NCBI RefSeq assembly: GCF_023910625.1
Contig: NZ_JAAVVW010000003.1
Location: 2,046,001-2,110,000 of the forward strand
Direction: 5' to 3'
Length of the DNA: 64,000 bases
From: Limnohabitans sp.
GTDB taxonomy: Bacteria > Pseudomonadota > Gammaproteobacteria > Burkholderiales > Burkholderiaceae_C
Shown: piece after piece, positions 35,601 to 43,935 of the stretch
Layout: every line of letters starts with the position of its first letter
Numbering within the stretch: position 1 is the first letter of the stretch
Made by a program: the position numbers and the translations under genes
Notes under the pieces: generated by a model
Seen by the model: only the letters and a program-made list of their open reading frames with translations
Told to the model about the DNA's origin: nothing
Databases searched by the model: none

Positions 35601-36128
35601 ATGAATGCAATGGTTCACCTGACTTGGAAATTCATCACAAACTCAGCCATGCACGCTGGCTTGTGGATGTGCGCCCTGATCTTGTCACTCAACCTGGCAC
35701 ACGCCCACGACTTCAAGCAAGGTGATCTGGTGATCGACCATCCCTATGCCACGCCCAGCCTGGCTGGCACACGCAACGGTAGCGTTTATTTCAAAGGCCT
35801 GCGCAACCGGGGCGGCCAAGCCGACCGCTTGATCGCCGCCAAAAGCGCCGTGGCCGAACGTGTCGAGCTGCACCAGATGCAGATGGACGGGACCATCATG
35901 CGCATGCGTGAAGTGCCCGCCATCGAACTGCCTGCACGCACCGAAGTCAATCTGCGCCACGGTGGTGCGGGCACACACCACCTGATGCTGCAGGGTCTGA
36001 AACAGCCTTTGAAAGACGGCGACCGCTTCGACCTGGAGCTGGTCTTTGAAAAAGCCGGCACACGCAAAGTCAATGTCTGGGTGCAAACACCGCGCTCAGG
36101 CAACGCCACCCATACACATCCACACTGA
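35601..36128 (+). CDS. Periplasmic copper chaperone, PCu(A)C family (second)
   Basis: 175 residues from ATG 35601. A signal segment (MCALILSLNLAHAHD) precedes the PCu(A)C domain: VIDHPYATPSLAGTRNGSVYF, then VELHQMQMDGTIMRMREV and GGAGTHHLMLQGL with the histidine and methionine ligands, and a histidine-containing end (ATHTHPH). It is distinct from the first chaperone, so the two are not a recent duplication. It lies 10 bp after the regulator gene and 18 bp before mbnP, indicating one operon. Confidence 0.88.
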   Translation: MNAMVHLTWKFITNSAMHAGLWMCALILSLNLAHAHDFKQGDLVIDHPYATPSLAGTRNGSVYFKGLRNRGGQADRLIAAKSAVAERVELHQMQMDGTIMRMREVPAIELPARTEVNLRHGGAGTHHLMLQGLKQPLKDGDRFDLELVFEKAGTRKVNVWVQTPRSGNATHTHPH

Positions 36129-36146
36129 AACCTTTTAGGAGTCCCC

Positions 36147-37028
36147 ATGAAAACCCTCCTCATCACAGCCGCCGCCCTGGCACTCGCCGCATGCAGCACG
36201 GTGCCCAACGCGCCAAAAACCGCGCAGGTATCGCTCAACTTTGCAGCTCAAATCAACGGCCAGCCTTTTGCCTGCGGCCAGCGTTACGACGGCGTGGGCA
36301 CCACACGTTCGAGCATCACGCCCAGTGACTTTCGCATGTATGTGAGCGAGGTGAAGTTGTTGCGCCAAGACGGCAGCGCCGTGCCGGTGCAATTGGCGCA
36401 AGACGGCATTTGGCAGCACCAAAACGTGGCCCTGATCGATTTTGAAAACGGCACCGGCCCCTGCCGCAATGGCACCACCGCCACCAACACCGCTGTGCGG
36501 GGCCAAGTACCTGCAGGTAACTATGTGGGCGTGGAACTCACCGTGGGCGTGCCCTTTGCGCAAAACCACCAGGACCCCACCGTGGCCCCCGCACCGCTCA
36601 ACTCCACAGCCATGTTCTGGAACTGGCAAGGCGGCTACAAGTTCATCAAGTTTGACACCACCAGCAGCGGCATCAACGATCAACAGCCTGCTGGTGCCAA
36701 TGCCATGGGGCCCGTCACGCGTTACTCGGTGCACCTGGGCAGCACCGCGTGCGCAAGCGAGAGCCGAACCCAAGCCCCCAGTGCTTGCCAAAACCCCAAC
36801 CGCATGACCGTGCGCCTGAACCAATTTGACCTGGCCAAAAACACTGTGGTGGTGGACATGGGCGCTGTTTTGGCGCAGGCCAATGTGGACGTGAACGCCA
36901 AAGGCACATCGCCTGGCTGCATGAGCTTTCCCAAAGATGCCGACTGCACTCACGTGATGAACGCCCTGGGCCTGGCCTATGACGGCGTGCCCGCCAATGG
37001 GGCGCAACGCCTGTTGTCCAAGCGTTGA
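36147..37028 (+). CDS. mbnP: MbnP-like copper-binding lipoprotein of the metallo-mystery pair
   Basis: 293 residues. The lipobox LAAC at residues 13-16 marks an outer-facing lipoprotein. The body matches the 'metallo-mystery pair four-Cys' family: VSLNFAAQINGQPFACG, FRMYVSEVKLL, and MFWNWQGGYKFIKFD (W158 and W160). In characterised MbnP a tryptophan is oxidised to kynurenine by the partner MbnH and helps bind copper; W158 or W160 is the likely equivalent. Six further cysteines occur in the mature part. AGGAG precedes the ATG, and mbnH starts 6 bp after the stop. Confidence 0.88.
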   Translation: MKTLLITAAALALAACSTVPNAPKTAQVSLNFAAQINGQPFACGQRYDGVGTTRSSITPSDFRMYVSEVKLLRQDGSAVPVQLAQDGIWQHQNVALIDFENGTGPCRNGTTATNTAVRGQVPAGNYVGVELTVGVPFAQNHQDPTVAPAPLNSTAMFWNWQGGYKFIKFDTTSSGINDQQPAGANAMGPVTRYSVHLGSTACASESRTQAPSACQNPNRMTVRLNQFDLAKNTVVVDMGAVLAQANVDVNAKGTSPGCMSFPKDADCTHVMNALGLAYDGVPANGAQRLLSKR

Positions 37029-37034
37029 TCGGTC

Positions 37035-38183
37035 ATGAAACGCTTGTCTCGCCTCTTGGTGTTGTTGCCCGCTTTGGTGTTGGGCTGGGTGTTGCTGAGC
37101 GGCAGCGCCTTGCAGGCCTATCACTGGGGCCTCCCGGCCTGGGTGCCTCGCCCGGTAGAGCACGCTGACAACCCCATGAGTGCGGCCAAGGTCGAGCTGG
37201 GCCGGCACTTGTTTTATGACCAACGCCTGTCTGCCGACAACAGCATGTCGTGCGCCAGCTGCCACCATCAGGACAAAGCCTTCACCGACGGGCGGGCCTT
37301 GTCTGAAGGTGTAACGAAGGAGTTGAGTAGCAGAAGTGCGATGTCTTTGGCCAATGTGGCGTATTTGCCCGTGCTCACCTGGGCCAACCCCAACCTGACT
37401 GCGCTGGAGGTTCAAGCCTTGCTGCCCCTGTTTGGCGAACATCCGGTCGAGATGGGCATGGCGGGGCGGGAAAAAGAGCTGTTTGCACGCCTGCAAGCCG
37501 ATGCGCGATACCGCGAACTGTTTGCCAAAGCCTTCCCAGCCGAGGCGCGTCAAGGGTCTGAGGCACTTTTTTCTTTGAGCACACTGACCAAGGCTCTTGC
37601 CAGTTTTCAGCGCAGCCTGCTGTCGTTTGACAGCCCATATGACCGCTACAAATACGGCGGGCAAACCCATGCGATCAGTGCCTCGGCCAAGCGCGGCGAA
37701 GCGCTGTTCTTTGGCGAAAAAATGGAGTGCTACCACTGCCACGGCAGTTTCACCTTCACCGACAACATCCGCCACAAAAAACTGCCTTTAGCCGAGCAGG
37801 GCTTTCACAACACAGGCCTGTACAACCTGGACGGCCGAGGCGCATATCCGGCCGACAACATCGGCATCAGCGAGCTGACGGGTAACCCTGACGACATGGG
37901 CCAGTTCCGCACGCCCACACTGCGTAACGTGGCACTGACCGCGCCCTACATGCACGACGGCTCGATCCCGACACTGCAGCAAGTCATTCGCGAGCACTAC
38001 GCCCAAGCGGGCCGCGCAGGCAACACCCCTAAAGGACCCAACCCCATGCGCAGCTCGCTGATCGCAGGGTTTGAAGTGAGCGAGCAAGAAGTCACCGACT
38101 TGGTGGCGTTCTTGAATGCACTGACGGACAAGACATTCGTTCAAAACCCTCGGCATGCCAATCCATGGGTTTTGAATCGCTGA
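37035..38183 (+). CDS. mbnH: MbnH-like di-haem peroxidase of the metallo-mystery pair
   Basis: 382 residues of the MauG/bacterial cytochrome c peroxidase superfamily. A signal-anchor (LLVLLPALVLGWVLL) is followed by two c-type haem sites, CASCH at residues 73-77 and CYHCH at 232-236, and by MGQFRTPTLRNVALTAPYMHDGS, the family segment near the second haem. Its expected job is to oxidise a tryptophan of the MbnP partner in the periplasm through high-valent iron. Close spacing to mbnP supports the pair. Confidence 0.9.
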   Translation: MKRLSRLLVLLPALVLGWVLLSGSALQAYHWGLPAWVPRPVEHADNPMSAAKVELGRHLFYDQRLSADNSMSCASCHHQDKAFTDGRALSEGVTKELSSRSAMSLANVAYLPVLTWANPNLTALEVQALLPLFGEHPVEMGMAGREKELFARLQADARYRELFAKAFPAEARQGSEALFSLSTLTKALASFQRSLLSFDSPYDRYKYGGQTHAISASAKRGEALFFGEKMECYHCHGSFTFTDNIRHKKLPLAEQGFHNTGLYNLDGRGAYPADNIGISELTGNPDDMGQFRTPTLRNVALTAPYMHDGSIPTLQQVIREHYAQAGRAGNTPKGPNPMRSSLIAGFEVSEQEVTDLVAFLNALTDKTFVQNPRHANPWVLNR

Positions 38184-38196
38184 AATCGAGCGCGCC

Positions 38197-38559
38197 ATGT
38201 TCATCCCTCCTTCAAATTTGTGTCGTCTCGCCCGCCTGGTGCTGGCCTGGTACGTGCTGTTTGTGGGCGTGTCGGTTTTGGCTTCAACGCTGCAGCCCAA
38301 AACCATGGAAGTGGTGTGCTCCAGCATGGGCATCATGAAACTGGTGGTGCTGGGCGAGGAGGGTGAAACCCAAGTACGCAGCAGCATGGACTGCCCACTG
38401 TGCGCCCACACCACGCCCGCCCTTCCGCCGCCCACGTTGGCCGATCTGGCCCATGTGCCCGATGCCCGTTCGCACATCGTCCAGCGTCTACCGGCTGCCA
38501 TCTTGCTGGCGCGCACGGCACCGCCATTGCCCTCTCGAGGGCCGCCTGCTTTCAATTGA
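38197..38559 (+). CDS. DUF2946-type small secreted protein (third of three)
   Basis: 120 residues with an N-terminal membrane segment (LARLVLAWYVLFVGVSVLAS), MEVVCSSMGIMKLVVLG and MDCPLCAHTTPAL. It is most like the first DUF2946 protein at 33.5 kb (shared LxRxVLxWxxLFVGxxVAS pattern). It begins 13 bp after mbnH and precedes the TonB-dependent receptor, a position typical for this family. Confidence 0.75.
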   Translation: MFIPPSNLCRLARLVLAWYVLFVGVSVLASTLQPKTMEVVCSSMGIMKLVVLGEEGETQVRSSMDCPLCAHTTPALPPPTLADLAHVPDARSHIVQRLPAAILLARTAPPLPSRGPPAFN

Positions 38560-38655
38560 TCTTGACTGAACCGTGCTGAACACCGCCAGGTGTTCGGCGC
38601 TTGTTGTCACTGCTGCCCTGTGTGCTGGCGGTGATGGATCGATTTGAAACTTGCC

Positions 38656-40779
38656 ATGAAAAACACCCTTTCTCTTTCTCCTTTGTCTTTGGCCGTGCTC
38701 GGCCTTTTCGCCGGGCTGAACGGCCATGCCGTGGCCCAAACCGGCAATGCGTTGGACACCATCGTGGTGTCTGGTTCACGCTCTGAGACCAAACTGTCCG
38801 AAACGCCCGTGTCCATCGGCTCGGTCAGTCGTGCCGAATGGGATGCAGACAAGCCCAAAACCATGGGCGAGATCATCAACCGCATTCCCGGCGTGTTTTG
38901 GAACGATCTGGGCAACGAACAACACAGCATGGGCATCCGCCAACCCATCAGCACTCAGTCGGTTTACCAATACCTGGAAGACGGCATCCCGATTCGGCCT
39001 ATGGGCGTGTTCAACCACAACGCGCTCAACGCCATCAACACCAACGGCGCCAGTGGTGTCGAAGTGGTCAAAGGCGCCGCATCTTCGCTGTATGGCAGCA
39101 ATGCGGTCGGTGGCGCGGTCAACTTTTTGACCCAGCGCTCTTCCCGCACCCCAACGGGCTACATGGGCATTCGCCACGACAGCACCGATGGTTTCACGCG
39201 CATCGATTCGGGAGCCAGCAACACCTGGGGCGATCTGGGCTTGCGCTTCTCGCATTACAGCTCGCAACGCGACAGCCTCAATTGGCAGCAGCACAGTGGC
39301 GGAACCAAAGACTCTTTCTCCTTGCGCGGCGATTACAACCTGAGCGCCACTTCATGGATGCGGGCTTCCTTGGTACACACGAACCTGGACTCCGACACAC
39401 CGGGCAGTTTGTTTGAAAATGACTTTCGCACGAACCCCGGCAAGAGCATCAACACCTTCACGTGGCGCAAAGACAAAACCACGCGCGCCAATGTGGCCTG
39501 GGAAGGTGAAACCAGCCGTGGTGGTCTGACGACGGTCACTTTCTTTGCACGCAACAACGACCATGCCCAGCTGCCCAATTACACGATCAACTCCAGATTG
39601 CCCAGCTCGTCAAACAGTCCTTGCAATGAGACGGCATCTGACGGCGGAACAAGTTGCAGAGGAACCATCAACAACAACCATGTTCGATCCTTAGGGGTTG
39701 ACATCAAACACACCCAAAAACTAGATACTCTGCGAGCGCGACTGGTGACGGGTGTCTACATAGACCGCAGCCAGAATGATTTTGTCTCCGACAACTTGGC
39801 CATCGTGCGCGATGCACTGACAGGGCGCTACATCAGTTACAGCCTGAACAGCGTCAACAACCCCAATGGCGTTCGCAACTATGGTGTGGGCATTGCCAAC
39901 GATGCGGCGTTTGCACAGCTGGAGTTCAGCCCCAGTGACAAAGTTCGGGTGGTTGCAGGTGGGCGCTATGACAGCATCCGCTACGACTTCAAGAACAACT
40001 TGACGCCCGGCGCCAACTTTGGTGCATCCAACGAAGTTCGAAACTTCGCCAAGTTCAGCCCCAAGCTGGGCGCCACCTATGCACTCAACGCCAGCAGCAG
40101 CCTGTACAGCAACCTGAGCCTGGGCTTCACCCCGCCCGAGGTCAGTCAACTCTATGGGACCCAGAACATCCCCAATTTGAAGCCAGCAACCTATGACAAC
40201 ATGGAACTGGGCTTGCGGTCGATATGGACGTCTGGCATTCGATTGGATTCGGCCATTTATCAGCTCGACGGGAAAGACACCATCGTGTCATTCAATCGCG
40301 TCAATGAAAATGCTGGGCGTACACGCAGCCGTGGTGTTGAGTTGGCGCTCAACCAAAACATCGGCCCATTCGATTGGCGCATTGGCGTCAACTTGGCGCA
40401 GCACGAGTACTTGAACTACCGAACCAGCAGCACCGAAGACTTTTCCGGAAAAAGCATGCCTGGGGCACCTCAACAGACCGTCAATGCCCGTATCGGCTGG
40501 AAAGCCACTGCCAAAGCGCGTGTGGCCCTCCAAATGGTGCACGTTGGCAGCTACTGGATGGACGATGCCAACACCACCCGATACGCGGGACACAACGTGT
40601 TCAATCTGACAGCCACCCATTCATTGAGCGATGGCTGGGAAGTCTGGGGGCAAGTGCTCAACCTCACGGATAAGGCCTATGCCCACACAGCCAGTCGCAG
40701 TCGAGGCGCCAACACTTATGCACCAGGTGCGCCTAGAAGCATCATGGTGGGCTTGAGCAAGTCGTTCGGAAGCCGATGA
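38656..40779 (+). CDS. TonB-dependent receptor of the copper region
   Basis: 707 residues from ATG 38656. A signal peptide (LAVLGLFAGLNGHAVAQ) precedes the TonB box-like DTIVVSGSR, the plug (KTMGEIINRIPGVF ... VEVVKGAASSLYGSNAVGGAVNFLT) and a barrel ending KSFGSR. Context with MbnP/MbnH, PCu(A)C and DUF2946 genes suggests uptake of copper or a copper complex, as for OprC/NosA-type receptors; sequence alone does not settle the ligand. A TTG 12 bp upstream is an alternative start. A terminator-like hairpin follows directly. Confidence 0.85.
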   Translation: MKNTLSLSPLSLAVLGLFAGLNGHAVAQTGNALDTIVVSGSRSETKLSETPVSIGSVSRAEWDADKPKTMGEIINRIPGVFWNDLGNEQHSMGIRQPISTQSVYQYLEDGIPIRPMGVFNHNALNAINTNGASGVEVVKGAASSLYGSNAVGGAVNFLTQRSSRTPTGYMGIRHDSTDGFTRIDSGASNTWGDLGLRFSHYSSQRDSLNWQQHSGGTKDSFSLRGDYNLSATSWMRASLVHTNLDSDTPGSLFENDFRTNPGKSINTFTWRKDKTTRANVAWEGETSRGGLTTVTFFARNNDHAQLPNYTINSRLPSSSNSPCNETASDGGTSCRGTINNNHVRSLGVDIKHTQKLDTLRARLVTGVYIDRSQNDFVSDNLAIVRDALTGRYISYSLNSVNNPNGVRNYGVGIANDAAFAQLEFSPSDKVRVVAGGRYDSIRYDFKNNLTPGANFGASNEVRNFAKFSPKLGATYALNASSSLYSNLSLGFTPPEVSQLYGTQNIPNLKPATYDNMELGLRSIWTSGIRLDSAIYQLDGKDTIVSFNRVNENAGRTRSRGVELALNQNIGPFDWRIGVNLAQHEYLNYRTSSTEDFSGKSMPGAPQQTVNARIGWKATAKARVALQMVHVGSYWMDDANTTRYAGHNVFNLTATHSLSDGWEVWGQVLNLTDKAYAHTASRSRGANTYAPGAPRSIMVGLSKSFGSR

Positions 40780-40785
40780 GTCACT

Positions 40786-40849
40786 GCGGACCTGACAAGC
40801 ATCCGACCCAAGGCTGGGTATTGGCCCAGGTCCGCAGGTCATTTTTTTT
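40786..40849 (+). terminator. Rho-independent-type terminator after the TonB-dependent receptor
   Basis: GCGGACCTG (40786-40794) pairs with CAGGTCCGC (40827-40835), enclosing a smaller ACCCA/TGGGT hairpin, and is followed shortly by eight T residues (40842-40849). It would end or reduce transcription before the next gene, which begins 25 bp later. Confidence 0.65.
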
Positions 40850-40873
40850 GTCATTGATCAAGGCTGAATTTTC

Positions 40874-42100
40874 ATGTTGAACCCCACACGTTTGCACCCA
40901 TGGCTTTTGGCATTGACCCTGTTCATGCACAGCCTGATTTCACCCGCCATGGCCCAGGAGAAGAGCCAAGCTGCCGGTCATGGACGCCACCAGCGCCCCC
41001 AACTGGCCACAGGCACGGCCATCGCGCCCGATGGTCGTTTGTGGGTGGTGGGTCTCAATGCAGAGGCGCAGCTGTTTGTGCAAAGCACACCCTTGGGTGG
41101 CACTTTGCAGTGGAGCCCGGCGCGCATTCTGGACACGGGCAAAGACCCGATTGCGGCCGATGGCGAAAGCCGTCCCAAAATTGCTTTTGGCCCGAACGGT
41201 TGGGCGGTGATCAGCTACACCATGCCTTTGGCCAAACGCTTCACGGGTTTTATCCGCATGCTGCGAAGCAACGATGGCGGAGCCACTTTCAGTGCGCCCT
41301 TCACGGTGCATCAAGACCGACAGGAAATCACCCACCGATTTGATGCAATCGCCTTTGATGGCGATGGCGTCTTGCACACGCTGTGGATCGACAAACGCGA
41401 TCAACCCCCCAAAGGCTCTGCGCAAGCCTATGCCGGTGCCGCCATCTACCGCAATGCGTCCAAGGACGGTGGTCAGACTTTTGGCCCAGACACCAAAGTG
41501 GCTGACCACTCTTGCGAGTGCTGCCGCATTGGCTTGGCCCGCAGCCCACAGGGCACGATGCAGGCAACCTGGCGCCATGTGTTTGAGGGCAACACACGCG
41601 ACCACGCCTTTGCCACGGTGGGCGAGCCTGCCAACCGCATCACCCGCAGCACATACGACGGCTGGCAAATCAACGCCTGTCCACACCATGGCCCTGGCTT
41701 GGCCACCGATGCCACGGCTGCATTCAACGGGTACCACACCGTCTGGTTTGGCATCCGAAAAGTCAACGGACAGGACTTGGCCGCTGTGCGTTACGCCCGA
41801 TTGAATCCACGCGGAGAACCCCAGCCCAAGTCAGAGCAAGTCTTGCCCGACCCACGCGCCGAACACGCCGATGTGATGGCGCATGGCGCCAACGTGGCCG
41901 TGGTCTGGCGCAGCAGCGATGGGGCAGTGACCACGCTCAAAGCTTGGTTGTCGCAAGACGGAGGGCAAAGCTTCAAGCTCAAAACCCTGAGCCAAACAAC
42001 AGGTCACAACGACCACCCCCGCTTGGCCCAAAGCGGCAGCAAGATGGTGGTGGTTTGGCGCACCACGCAGGAGACACAAGTCCATGACATCGCTTTTTAA
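40874..42100 (+). CDS. Secreted Asp-box (sialidase-fold) protein with a CECC motif
   Basis: 408 residues with a signal peptide (LLALTLFMHSLISPAMAQ). Three Asp-box motifs are visible: SNDGGATF (residues 132-139), SKDGGQTF (197-204) and SQDGGQSF near the end, indicating a beta-propeller of the sialidase/BNR superfamily. The sialidase catalytic residues were not recognised. HSCECCRIG (residues 212-220) is an obvious candidate metal site. The end overlaps the next gene by 17 bp, so the two are coupled. A role in copper handling is inferred only from the neighbourhood. Confidence 0.7.
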   Translation: MLNPTRLHPWLLALTLFMHSLISPAMAQEKSQAAGHGRHQRPQLATGTAIAPDGRLWVVGLNAEAQLFVQSTPLGGTLQWSPARILDTGKDPIAADGESRPKIAFGPNGWAVISYTMPLAKRFTGFIRMLRSNDGGATFSAPFTVHQDRQEITHRFDAIAFDGDGVLHTLWIDKRDQPPKGSAQAYAGAAIYRNASKDGGQTFGPDTKVADHSCECCRIGLARSPQGTMQATWRHVFEGNTRDHAFATVGEPANRITRSTYDGWQINACPHHGPGLATDATAAFNGYHTVWFGIRKVNGQDLAAVRYARLNPRGEPQPKSEQVLPDPRAEHADVMAHGANVAVVWRSSDGAVTTLKAWLSQDGGQSFKLKTLSQTTGHNDHPRLAQSGSKMVVVWRTTQETQVHDIAF

Positions 42101-42620
42101 ATCCGCCGCAGCCTTTGCCTTGTTCGGTGCTTGCTTTGCTTTGCAGGCGATGGCTCAGCCCTCGGCCAATACCTCGGCACACGCACACCACGGGACGAAC
42201 CACAAGGCGGGCGCCACCGTGCGCAGCGTGTTGCCGTTTGACGAAAAAACCTGGGTGCAGTTGCTGGCGCAAGGCCCAAGGCCTTCGGCCTACCTGTTCA
42301 CCACCTCGTATTGCAGTACTTGCCCCGCTGCGTTTGCGGTGCTGCATGACGCGGTGCAGAACCGAGCCAACCCACCGCCTTTGAACGCGGTGATGATGGA
42401 TGTGACGGGGCCACAGGCCTTGCGCCATGCCTCGCACCTCAAGGGTTTGTCGCGCATGTACGCCTTTGACGGTTTCGAGCCCGCCATCCGACAAGCGGTC
42501 GACCCCAACTGGCCCAACGTCACGCCCTATCTGGTGCTGGTGGACAGCAAAGGTCAAACCCAACGGGTGATTGGCCCGCCCTCTGCGGAGATGCTCAGCC
42601 GTTGGCTGACAACACGCTGA
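42084..42620 (+). CDS. Secreted thioredoxin-fold protein
   Basis: 178 residues with a signal peptide (ALFGACFALQAMAQ), a short histidine-rich linker (SAHAHHGTNHKAG) and a thioredoxin-like domain in which FTTSYCSTCPAAF carries a CxxC motif and VTPYLVLVDSKG the cis-proline. It could be a thiol reductase or Sco-like copper chaperone for neighbouring cysteine proteins. The ATG lies inside the end of the Asp-box gene. Confidence 0.75.
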   Translation: MTSLFKSAAAFALFGACFALQAMAQPSANTSAHAHHGTNHKAGATVRSVLPFDEKTWVQLLAQGPRPSAYLFTTSYCSTCPAAFAVLHDAVQNRANPPPLNAVMMDVTGPQALRHASHLKGLSRMYAFDGFEPAIRQAVDPNWPNVTPYLVLVDSKGQTQRVIGPPSAEMLSRWLTTR

Positions 42621-42761
42621 TCCTGTTCATGCCGTTCATGCCGATCCAACGATAGATTTTTCCCTCATGAACACATAGCCAAACAGTCGTTTGCGTTTTG
42701 CAAACTCACTTCCAAAATTCTGCCCATCAGATTTTTGATGTGCATTTCTGGAGTGATTCAA

Positions 42762-43772
42762 ATGAATAACAAAAACCGTTTCATGGGCCTGCTGGCCAGC
42801 TTGGCGCTCGCATTGGCCGTTGGGTCCGCGCAGGCGCAAGCCCCGGTGTCTTTGCTCAACGTGTCGTATGACCCAACCCGTGAGCTGTACGTCGAATTCA
42901 ACCAGGCCTTTGCCAAGCACTGGAAAGCCAAGACGGGGCAGGACGTGTCGATCCGGCAGTCACACGGTGGCTCTGGCAAGCAGGCCCGCTCGGTGATCGA
43001 TGGCAACGATGCCGATGTGGTCACGCTGGCTCTGGCGGGTGATGTGGATGCCCTGCATACCAACGGCAAGCTCATTCCCAAAGACTGGCAAAAGCGTTTG
43101 CCGCACAACAGCTCGCCCTACACCTCCACCATCGTGCTGGTGGTGCGCGCGGGCAACCCCAAGGGCGTCAAGGATTGGGATGATTTGGTGCGCCCAGACA
43201 TCAAGGTCATCACCCCCAACCCCAAAACTTCGGGCGGTGCGCGCTGGAATTATTTGGCCGCCTGGGAGTTCGCCAAACGCCAATACGGCAGCGATGCCAG
43301 GGCCCAAGCCTTTGTGGCCAATCTCTACAAAAACGTGCCGGTGCTGGACACCGGGGCACGCGGCTCGTCGGTGACTTTTGCGCAGCGCAACCAAGGCGAT
43401 GTGTTCATTTCTTGGGAAAACGAGGCGCACCTGCTGGAGAAAGAATTTGGCAACCGGGTGGACATCGTCTACCCCTCGCTGTCGATCCTGGCCGAGCCGC
43501 CTGTGGCTTTGGTCGACAAAAACGTCGACCGCAAAGGCACACGCGCCGTGGCACAGGCTTATCTGGAATACCTCTACAGCGATGAGGCGCAAGAGTTGGC
43601 GGGCAAGCATTTTTACCGCCCCCGCCATGAAAAATTCTTGGCCAAGTACGCCGCCAAGCTGTCCAAAATGCAGCTGTTCACCTTGGAAAAAGCCTTTGGC
43701 AGCTGGGAGCAAGTGGGCAAAGAACACTTTGCCGATGGCGGCATCTTCGACCTGATTTACGCCCGCCCATGA
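42762..43772 (+). CDS. sbp: Sulfate ABC transporter substrate-binding protein (first)
   Basis: 336 residues from ATG 42762 (CTGGAG upstream). A signal peptide ([17 protein letters not shown]) precedes a type-2 periplasmic binding protein of the CysP/Sbp group: [49 protein letters not shown], ending [11 protein letters not shown]. It captures sulfate or thiosulfate in the periplasm for CysTWA. It is a divergent paralogue of the next gene; a 163-bp gap with its own promoter-like sequence separates them. Confidence 0.92.
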   Translation: MNNKNRFMGLLASLALALAVGSAQAQAPVSLLNVSYDPTRELYVEFNQAFAKHWKAKTGQDVSIRQSHGGSGKQARSVIDGNDADVVTLALAGDVDALHTNGKLIPKDWQKRLPHNSSPYTSTIVLVVRAGNPKGVKDWDDLVRPDIKVITPNPKTSGGARWNYLAAWEFAKRQYGSDARAQAFVANLYKNVPVLDTGARGSSVTFAQRNQGDVFISWENEAHLLEKEFGNRVDIVYPSLSILAEPPVALVDKNVDRKGTRAVAQAYLEYLYSDEAQELAGKHFYRPRHEKFLAKYAAKLSKMQLFTLEKAFGSWEQVGKEHFADGGIFDLIYARP

Positions 43773-43935
43773 ACGTCTATAGGCAAATATTGACATAAGC
43801 AAACTACAAATGATTCGTTTGAGATTTAAAGAGGCGCTCCCACAATCGCGGCCATGACTGGATGAACTTGGGTCCCAAGGATCAGCCAAGCCCCTCAAAA
43901 CCTGCCATGTCTGGCATTCATCAGACCGGATCACC

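Noticed and set aside
36135-37775. A 546-codon open frame antisense to mbnP and mbnH
   Set aside because: It crosses two well-supported genes and the gap between them, with no domain of its own.
33471-42620. A methanobactin biosynthesis operon
   Set aside because: MbnP and MbnH homologues are present, but no precursor peptide gene and no MbnB/MbnC-like proteins were found; the pair occurs widely without methanobactin.
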